21,602 bases of DNA from Elusimicrobiota bacterium. GTDB taxonomy: Bacteria; Elusimicrobiota; UBA5214; JBBAAG01. A model generated the notes under the pieces. That model saw only the letters and a program-made list of their open reading frames with translations, was not told where the DNA came from and did not search any database. Where the stretch lies: contig JBBAAG010000054.1 in NCBI GenBank assembly GCA_041658405.1, forward strand, positions 1 to 21,602, given 5' to 3'. Shown here one piece after another: positions 16,366 to 21,602 of the stretch; the first letter of the stretch is position 1, and each line of letters starts with the position of its first letter. The translations under genes and the position numbers were made by a program.

Positions 16366-16801
16366 ACGTACTTGCGTAATCATAAAACCTGATGGGCTAT
16401 GTAAGAAACTGGCAGGGAAGATTATTGACCGTTTGTATGGCGAAGAGTTGAATCTTGTCGCCATGAAGATGATAAGGTTTTCAAAAGAGAGAGCCGAGAA
16501 GTTTTATTCTGTTCATATAGGGAAACAGTTTTTCCCGCTTTTTTTGAAGTTTGTAACTTCTGCACCGGTAATTGTTATGGTGTGGGAAGGCAAAGGGTGT
16601 ATTGAAAAAGTGCGGAATCTTAACGGTGCAACTGATTCGCGTATTGCTGCGAAAGGAACGTTGAGGCAGTTATGGGGGACGGATAATCGCCGGAATTTGG
16701 TGCATAGTTCGGATTCTCTTAAATCAGCGGAGTATGAAATCGGTGTATTGTTTGAACCCGGTGAACTTTATGAGTACTCTCCTACGGATTGGGATGTATA
16801 G
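16358..16801 (+). CDS. ndk: Nucleoside diphosphate kinase
   Basis: The enzyme moves the gamma phosphate of ATP to other nucleoside diphosphates through a phosphohistidine. The 147-residue length is normal. Lys10 in IIKPDG, the NGATDS-RIAAKGTLR nucleotide-binding segment and the catalytic His116 in RNLVHSSDS are all present, so it should be active. The final part (LFEPGELYEY) is typical. The start ATG at 16358 lies inside the last codons of the TPR gene and has AAGGA 8 bases upstream. It precedes ackA by 36 bases, placing two phosphoryl-transfer enzymes in one probable transcript. Confidence 0.96.
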   Translation: MLERTCVIIKPDGLCKKLAGKIIDRLYGEELNLVAMKMIRFSKERAEKFYSVHIGKQFFPLFLKFVTSAPVIVMVWEGKGCIEKVRNLNGATDSRIAAKGTLRQLWGTDNRRNLVHSSDSLKSAEYEIGVLFEPGELYEYSPTDWDV

Positions 16802-16836
16802 TTGAATAGTTGTGAAATAAAGGTAGATGGTGTATT

Positions 16837-18045
16837 ATGCTGAAAATATTGGTGATTAACTGCGGGTCGTCAACTGTTAAGTATTCTCTCTTTGAGATGC
16901 CGGCAGAATTGAATATTGCTAAAGGTAAGGTTGACCGTATTGGTTCGGATGATGCTGTGTTTGAGTATGATGCTGTAGGGAAGCAGTCTCTTAAGATTAC
17001 CCAAAAAATCGTTGACCATAAGAATGCTATAAATATTATCTTCGCTGCGTTGACTGATAAAGATAATGGTATAGTAAGTGATATAAAAGAGATCGGGATT
17101 GTTGGGCATCGTGTGGTGCATGGAGGTGATTTTTTCTCAAAATCAATAGTTATTGATGAAAAGGTTAAGCATGGTATACGCGAATGTTTTGAATATGCAC
17201 CGTTGCATAACCCGCATCATCTCGAAGGAATTCTTGGGGTAGAACAGTTTTTACCGTCAGCAAAGCAGGTGGCGGTGTTTGATACCGCGTTCCATCAAAC
17301 TATACCGGAATACGCGCATCTGTATGCCATACCCTATCATTACTACAAAAAGTACGGGATTAAACGTTATGGCGCGCACGGGATCTCTCATAAGTATGTT
17401 TCTCAAAGAGTTGCAAAACTTATGAACCGGGATTATTTTGATTGTAATACAATAACGTGCCATCTCGGTAACGGGTGTAGTATTACTGCCGTAAAGAATG
17501 GGCAGTCAGTTGATACTTCCATGGGATTGACTCCGTTGGAAGGGTTGATCATGGGTACACGGTCGGGGGATATTGATCCTGCTGTTCTGGTAAAACTTAT
17601 GACATTTGAAGGGTTGGGGAGAAACGATGTGTTGTCTATATTAAACCGTTCAAGCGGGTTGTACGGTATATCTTCCATAAGTAATGATATGCGTGTATTA
17701 ATTGCTGAACGTGCAAAGGGTAATACTCGGGCAAAGTTGGCGATTGATATGTTTTGTTACAGGTTAAAAAAGTATATAGGTAATTATATCGCTGTGCTCG
17801 GACACGTACATGCGCTGGTTTTTACTGCTGGGATTGGAGAAAATGTGCCGCTTGTAAGGATGCAGTCGTGCGCAGGGTTGGAAGAACTTGGTGTGAAGAT
17901 AGACGGGAAAATTAATGAAGTGCATCAAAATGAGGATAGGTTGGTGAGTACGTACGATTCAAGGATACAGATTTGGGTTGTAAGGACAAACGAAGAATTG
18001 ATGATCGCTAATGAAGCTCATGATATAATTACCAGTAATGGTTAA
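16837..18045 (+). CDS. ackA: Acetate kinase
   Basis: The enzyme interconverts acetyl phosphate plus ADP with acetate plus ATP, giving substrate-level ATP in fermentation or activating acetate. At 402 residues it is full length. ASKHA-fold motifs are in order: VINCGSSTVKYSLFE at the N-terminus, GHRVVHGG, APLHNPHHLEGI, the catalytic-Asp segment VAVFDTAFHQTIP, RYGAHGISHKYV, the phosphate motif HLGNGCSI, MGLTPLEGLIMGTRSGDIDP and FTAGIGEN. The ATG at 16837 follows an AAAGG. The usual partner pta (phosphotransacetylase) is not in the window and would be elsewhere. A neighbouring ndk could spread the ATP made to other nucleotides. The call is secure from many family motifs; propionate could also be a substrate. 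Confidence 0.97.
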   Translation: MLKILVINCGSSTVKYSLFEMPAELNIAKGKVDRIGSDDAVFEYDAVGKQSLKITQKIVDHKNAINIIFAALTDKDNGIVSDIKEIGIVGHRVVHGGDFFSKSIVIDEKVKHGIRECFEYAPLHNPHHLEGILGVEQFLPSAKQVAVFDTAFHQTIPEYAHLYAIPYHYYKKYGIKRYGAHGISHKYVSQRVAKLMNRDYFDCNTITCHLGNGCSITAVKNGQSVDTSMGLTPLEGLIMGTRSGDIDPAVLVKLMTFEGLGRNDVLSILNRSSGLYGISSISNDMRVLIAERAKGNTRAKLAIDMFCYRLKKYIGNYIAVLGHVHALVFTAGIGENVPLVRMQSCAGLEELGVKIDGKINEVHQNEDRLVSTYDSRIQIWVVRTNEELMIANEAHDIITSNG

Positions 18046-18096
18046 GTGTTGATAAGTAAAACTGAAACCTGCGGTGTAGAGTGTTAAGGCTGATGG

Positions 18097-18609
18097 GTGT
18101 TTGAAAAAATGTTTAAGATAGATATTAACCTGTTAAAAGAGCAAAAATGGGTTGAAGTTGATTATACCGAAAGCAAGAGTTCGGTGTTCTTTAAAAGTAT
18201 TAAGGAGTTTGTCCTTGCGGATGATGTTAAAATAGATGGCAGGGTTATACTTGATGATAATGTAGGAGCAAGGTTCGTTTCTAAACTTAATACCGCGTTG
18301 TTGTCGGAATGCAGCCGTTGTCTTAATAAATACAATGAATTTATTGAGACACGTATAGACGTGGAGCTTGATTACCGAGAGCTTGAAAAAAACGGGGTTG
18401 ATATCCAACAGGAAATATTGAGTACAGTATTGTTAGTTATGCCGATGAAACCGTTGTGCAAACCCTCCTGCAGGGGGTTGTGTATATCGTGCGGATGTAA
18501 TCTTAATACGGAACGGTGTAAGTGTTCAGAGAAAATAAAGGTGGATACTAGGCTGGAGAAGTTATCGGAATTATTGAAGAAAATGGAGAAACAAAATGGC
18601 AAATCCTAA
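18097..18609 (+). CDS. yceD: DUF177/YceD family protein
   Basis: The protein has 170 residues and matches the YceD/DUF177 family, usually coded directly before rpmF and, in E. coli, linked to 23S rRNA accumulation. The N-terminus (MFKIDINLLKEQKW) and the mid-region LSECSRCLNKYNEFIETRID fit, and the C-terminal Cys cluster (CKPSCRGLCISCGCNL ... ERCKC) has the family order C-x3-C-x3-C-x2-C ... C-x-C, probably a metal site. Two starts are possible: GTG 18097 (AAGG 8 bases upstream), adding four residues, or ATG 18109. The GTG is kept because its ribosome site is better spaced. It overlaps the rpmF start by 14 bases, so the two are probably co-translated. Its role in ribosome assembly is by homology only. 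Confidence 0.88.
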   Translation: MFEKMFKIDINLLKEQKWVEVDYTESKSSVFFKSIKEFVLADDVKIDGRVILDDNVGARFVSKLNTALLSECSRCLNKYNEFIETRIDVELDYRELEKNGVDIQQEILSTVLLVMPMKPLCKPSCRGLCISCGCNLNTERCKCSEKIKVDTRLEKLSELLKKMEKQNGKS

Positions 18610-18832
18610 AAAGCGTCACACTTCGGCTAAGCGTGACAGAAGAAGGTCACAGTGGAAAATTGTAGTGCAGTCAGGGAGTAAATGCCCGAAATGTAATGCG
18701 CCGAAGATGCCGCATTGCGTATGTCCTTCATGCGGGTTTTACAAAGAGGAATTGGTTGTTCCAAAGAAGGAAAAGAAAAAAAATGAAGATAGTAAGGAAC
18801 AGCAGCAACATCCTCCGGAAGCAGAAAAGTAA
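18596..18832 (+). CDS. rpmF: 50S ribosomal protein L32
   Basis: A 78-residue L32, a small zinc-ribbon protein of the large ribosomal subunit. The start MANPKKRHTSAKRDRRRS is diagnostic. Cys30 and Cys33 (CPKC) with Cys43 and Cys46 (CPSC) make this the zinc-binding form; Cys41 is an extra Cys. Residues after about 54 form a charged, Gln-rich tail (KKEKKKNEDSKEQQQHPPEAEK-like in composition) that is longer than in common L32. It overlaps the end of yceD by 14 bases and is followed 32 bases later by plsX, the usual order. Confidence 0.97.
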   Translation: MANPKKRHTSAKRDRRRSQWKIVVQSGSKCPKCNAPKMPHCVCPSCGFYKEELVVPKKEKKKNEDSKEQQQHPPEAEK

Positions 18833-18864
18833 AGAATAATAAAAGAAAGTTAGAGTAGTTCAAC

Positions 18865-19914
18865 ATGAAAATCGCAGTTGATGCAATGGGCGGTGATCAT
18901 GCGCCTCAAGCGATTGTAAAAGGTGTTGTACAGGCTGCAGAGAAGTTCGGGCAGCATACATTTATCCTTGTTGGCGATGAAACTAAGGTTGAGGCTGAGC
19001 TCAATGCAAACGGGTATAACGGTAATAAAATAGAAGTACGGAATGCTACACAGGTTATCGGGATGGATGAACACCCGGGACGTGCGTGCAGGCAAAAACG
19101 TGACTCGTCTATTATGGTTGCTACAAAACTTGTTGCGGAAGGTGTCGCACAGGCGGTTGTTTCAGCGGGAAGTTCCGGTGCGCAGTTAGCTTCAGCGTTA
19201 ATATACCTGCATCGTTTACCCGGAATAAGCAGGCCGGCAATTATTTCTCCGATGCCTACTAAAGAAGGCGGGTTTAGTATAGTCCTTGACGTAGGAGCTA
19301 ATGTTGATTGCAAACCTAAGTATTTACTTGAGTTCGCGATTATGGGTTCTATGTACCTGAAATGCGTTTATAATCGTGAATCACCGAAAGTTGGGTTGTT
19401 GTCAATCGGTGAAGAAGATGCTAAGGGTAATGAGTTGACCTTGGCGACATTTGAGTTATTAAAAAACTCGAAGTTGAATTTTGTTGGTAATATCGAAGGG
19501 TACGATATTCTTAAGGGGAAGGCTGATATTATTGTATGCGATGGTTTTGTTGGTAATGTGGTGCTGAAGCTTTCGGAAGGGTTAGCTGAGTTTTTGTTTA
19601 GTTTTATTAAATCAAAAATTGTTGAACATCCTATCCGTGCAGCATTCGCGGCATTGACACTCAACAAGGTTTTTAAGGATATTAAAAAACTTATTGATTT
19701 TGATGAATACGGCGGTATGCCGTTGCTGGGAATTAACGGTACTTCTATTGTTTGTCACGGGAAAAGTACGCCGAAAGCGATTGTTAATGCTATTAACGTT
19801 GCTGCTGAGTTTACATCAAAAGGTGTAAATGAGCAGATAGTAAAACTTGTACAGCAAGTAGAAACAAAAGAAATGCAGAAACAGCAGGAGACAGATGAAG
19901 AATACGAAAAGTGA
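18865..19914 (+). CDS. plsX: Phosphate acyltransferase PlsX
   Basis: PlsX makes acyl phosphate from acyl-ACP, the first step toward phosphatidic acid with PlsY, and acts at the inner face of the membrane. The protein has 349 residues, the usual length. It begins with the signature MKIAVDAMGGDHAP, and includes VVSAGSSGAQLASALIYL, LDVGANVDCKP, LLSIGEEDAKGNEL, DIIVCDGFVGNVVLKLSEG and GGMPLLGINGTSIVCHGKS, covering the active-site glycine-rich loops. The extreme C-terminus is polar and Gln/Glu-rich (about 20 residues). It is 43 bases ahead of fabD; fabH, commonly between them, is missing. It should be cotranscribed with rpmF and fabD. Confidence 0.97.
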   Translation: MKIAVDAMGGDHAPQAIVKGVVQAAEKFGQHTFILVGDETKVEAELNANGYNGNKIEVRNATQVIGMDEHPGRACRQKRDSSIMVATKLVAEGVAQAVVSAGSSGAQLASALIYLHRLPGISRPAIISPMPTKEGGFSIVLDVGANVDCKPKYLLEFAIMGSMYLKCVYNRESPKVGLLSIGEEDAKGNELTLATFELLKNSKLNFVGNIEGYDILKGKADIIVCDGFVGNVVLKLSEGLAEFLFSFIKSKIVEHPIRAAFAALTLNKVFKDIKKLIDFDEYGGMPLLGINGTSIVCHGKSTPKAIVNAINVAAEFTSKGVNEQIVKLVQQVETKEMQKQQETDEEYEK

Positions 19915-19957
19915 AGTTAACGTCAGGATGTATCTTAGATTGGTGTAAACAAAAAAT

Positions 19958-20920
19958 ATGGTAGTACAAGATAAATCAGTTGCATTAGTTTTTCCGGGTC
20001 AGGGTGCACAGTATGTCGGTATGGGGAAAGAGTTTTATGATAGCGATGAATCGCTGCGTGTATTGTACGGTAAAGCATCAGATATTTTGGGGTTTGATTT
20101 AGCACAAACAATTTTTGCAGGGACGGAAGACGGGCTTAAACAAACACAAGTGACTCAACCCGCTGTATTTATGACTTCACTCGCAATAATGGAGGCACTG
20201 AAAAAAGCATTGCCTTCATGGGAAAAAAAGGTTTTGTGTACTGCCGGGCATAGTCTCGGAGAGTATTCCGCACTGGTTACCTCAGGTGTTTTAGCGTTTG
20301 AGGAAGGGATGAAGTTAGTCAGCAAACGCGGGGAGTTTATAGGTAAAGCATCACAACTTAATCCGGGAACTATGGCTGCGGTATTGGGTATGGGGAAAGA
20401 TGCAATATCGGCGTTGTGTGAAGAAATTACCAGTTCCGGTAGCATTGTTGAGCCGGTAAATTTTAATACTGCGGAACAGATTGTAGTTGCAGGGACGGTT
20501 GATGGTATGGAATTATTCGAGAAGCTAGCGCCGGGGAAAGGCGCTAAACGCGTGATTCGGTTGGCAGTATCCGGGCCGTTTCATTCTAGTTTAATGACAC
20601 CCGCAGCTGAGTTATTAGATAAAGTTGTGATCAAAGCGGTGGTTAACGATGCTGTTTTGCCGGTAGTGACTAATTGTGACGCTGTGATGACTACTGCTAA
20701 AGAAGAGTTTCGTACTAAGATGGTAAGACAGGTTAACCATCCGGTGTTTTGGGAGAACAGTGTTAAAACGATGATAAGCGCCGGTGTAAGAGTATTTATT
20801 GAAATCGGGCCGGGGAAAATTATTGGCGGGTTGATTAAAAAGATTAGCCGTGAAATTATTGTCTTAAACGCAGAAAATACGGTTACCTTGAAAAATGTAG
20901 TTGAGCAGTTATCTATTTAA
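19958..20920 (+). CDS. fabD: Malonyl-CoA:ACP transacylase FabD
   Basis: FabD loads malonate from CoA onto acyl carrier protein for fatty acid chain extension, in the cytoplasm. It has 320 residues, normal for the family. The nucleophile Ser99 is in GHSLGEYSAL, the oxyanion loop FPGQGAQYVGMGKE is at about 13-26, the malonate-contacting Arg is in SKRGEFIG, and the catalytic His209 is in SGPFHSSLM. QVTQPAVF and the C-terminal IEIGPGKIIGGLIK also match. No strong ribosome-binding site precedes the ATG at 19958. It is followed 18 bases later by fabG with a strong AGGAGGT. Confidence 0.97.
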   Translation: MVVQDKSVALVFPGQGAQYVGMGKEFYDSDESLRVLYGKASDILGFDLAQTIFAGTEDGLKQTQVTQPAVFMTSLAIMEALKKALPSWEKKVLCTAGHSLGEYSALVTSGVLAFEEGMKLVSKRGEFIGKASQLNPGTMAAVLGMGKDAISALCEEITSSGSIVEPVNFNTAEQIVVAGTVDGMELFEKLAPGKGAKRVIRLAVSGPFHSSLMTPAAELLDKVVIKAVVNDAVLPVVTNCDAVMTTAKEEFRTKMVRQVNHPVFWENSVKTMISAGVRVFIEIGPGKIIGGLIKKISREIIVLNAENTVTLKNVVEQLSI

Positions 20921-20923
20921 TAT

Positions 20924-20930
20924 AGGAGGT
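20924..20930 (+). promoter_or_regulatory. Strong ribosome-binding site deciding the fabG start
   Basis: AGGAGGT at 20924-20930 is nearly the full anti-16S match. An ATG at 20933 is only about three bases from the GGAGG core, whereas the in-frame GTG at 20939 has a normal nine-base gap and gives the family-typical start MKLESKVAFITG. Confidence 0.8.
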
Positions 20931-20938
20931 AAATGTTT

Positions 20939-21602
20939 GTGAAATTAGAGTCAAAAGTAGCGTTTATTACCGGCGCTGCACAGGGTATTGGTAAAGAGAT
21001 CGCGTTTGCATTAGCAGCTGAAGGCGCGGATATTGTTATTGCCGATATGAACGAAACAGCGGGTAATATTACGGCAGGGGAGATCACTCAAAAGTTTGGA
21101 CGCCAGTCTATCGTACTGAAGCTTGATGTGTCCAAGCCAGCGGAGTGCGAAGATGTGGTTAAAAAAATTCTTGACAGATTTCAGAAAATTGATATACTTA
21201 TCAACAATGCTGGGGTGACTAGAGACGGGCTTTTGGTGAGAATGAGCGAAGAAGATTGGGATTTTGTTCTTTCAATTAACCTTAAAGGCGTGTTTAATTG
21301 CACAAAAGCGTGTGCAAGGGTTATGATGAAACAACGCAGTGGAAGGATTGTCAACATAGCGTCAGTTGTTGGCCAGATGGGTAATGCGGGGCAGATAAAT
21401 TATTCCGCTTCAAAAGGCGGGGTTATTGCTATGACCAAAACTACAGCCAGGGAGTTGGCATCACGCGGTGTGCTTGTTAACGCAGTTGCGCCGGGGTATA
21501 TCCGTACTGCTATGACGGATAAGCTCTCTGAAGACGTTAAGGAACAATTATTGAAGATAGTTCCTCTCGGACGGTTGGGTGAAGCAGCGGAAGTAGCAAA
21601 AG
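20939..21602 (+). CDS. fabG: 3-oxoacyl-ACP reductase FabG (partial, runs off the right edge)
   Basis: FabG reduces 3-oxoacyl-ACP with NADPH in the fatty acid cycle. The 221 residues in view, of about 245-250 expected, show the short-chain dehydrogenase layout: TGAAQGIG cofactor loop near 11-18, DILINNAGVTRDG at about 85-97 and the catalytic set Ser142, Tyr155 and Lys159 (ASVVG, YSASKGG). The Asn of the family tetrad is in SINLKGVFN. VAPGYIRTAMTD and VPLGRLG complete the substrate-side region. The reading frame is open through the last base, so the end of the gene is outside the window. The GTG start at 20939 is preferred over ATG 20933 because of ribosome-site spacing. The neighbours plsX and fabD support a housekeeping fatty acid role; acpP would be expected next. 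Confidence 0.96.
   Translation, partial: MKLESKVAFITGAAQGIGKEIAFALAAEGADIVIADMNETAGNITAGEITQKFGRQSIVLKLDVSKPAECEDVVKKILDRFQKIDILINNAGVTRDGLLVRMSEEDWDFVLSINLKGVFNCTKACARVMMKQRSGRIVNIASVVGQMGNAGQINYSASKGGVIAMTKTTARELASRGVLVNAVAPGYIRTAMTDKLSEDVKEQLLKIVPLGRLGEAAEVAK

Noticed and set aside
1..21602. CRISPR arrays, insertion sequences, tRNA or rRNA genes, phage or defence genes.
   Set aside because: None was found: no regularly spaced short repeats, no transposase or integrase motifs, no cloverleaf or rRNA-like conserved stretches.

Overview
The window is 21.6 kb from an uncultivated-looking bacterium, moderately AT-rich by eye. All 16 confidently called genes lie on the + strand, and there is no tRNA, rRNA, CRISPR array, transposase or phage gene. 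The mix points to a deep-branching diderm or candidate-phylum lineage (Elusimicrobia-, Omnitrophica- or Firestonebacteria-like). The clues are myxobacterial/planctomycete-style Ser/Thr kinases with PEGA domains, FHA proteins, FlgD/CHU_C-type Ig modules on a giant surface protein, and archaeal-type short LeuC/LeuD. This placement is an inference; no phylogenetic marker was compared.

Region 1 (1-4937) is a signalling block: a stand-alone receiver protein, a small tail-anchored FHA protein, an FHA-TM-TPR protein and a Ser/Thr kinase with one TM segment and about four outside PEGA domains. The kinase and both FHA proteins are predicted to put their phospho-domains in the cytoplasm at the inner face of the membrane, while the TPR and PEGA parts lie outside. 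This fits an envelope-sensing phospho-docking module. A DUF192 protein follows directly (4946-5293).

Region 2 (5427-12143) encodes a membrane-anchored or secreted NHL/beta-propeller-like protein and a 1886-residue exported protein. The latter has an N-terminal NlpC/P60-like cysteine hydrolase domain, a long stalk of FN3/Ig-like domains, two FlgD-type Ig modules, a carboxypeptidase-regulatory-like domain and a CHU_C/FlgD-like C-terminus. A strong intrinsic terminator (12174-12224) closes this unit.

Region 3 (12321-15230) starts behind a likely promoter. It holds a LeuC-type and a LeuD-type hydro-lyase subunit and a decarboxylating dehydrogenase whose substrate loop is of the isocitrate type, not the isopropylmalate type. 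The trio looks like a citrate-to-2-oxoglutarate (or homocitrate-to-2-oxoadipate) module rather than leucine synthesis.

Region 4 (15262-18045) has a TPR protein overlapping ndk (nucleoside diphosphate kinase), then ackA (acetate kinase), suggesting fermentative ATP production. No pta is in view.

Region 5 (18097-21602) is the widespread DUF177/yceD-rpmF-plsX-fabD-fabG ribosome/fatty-acid cluster, running off the right edge inside fabG. fabH, often found between plsX and fabD, is absent. No gap between genes exceeds about 180 bases.
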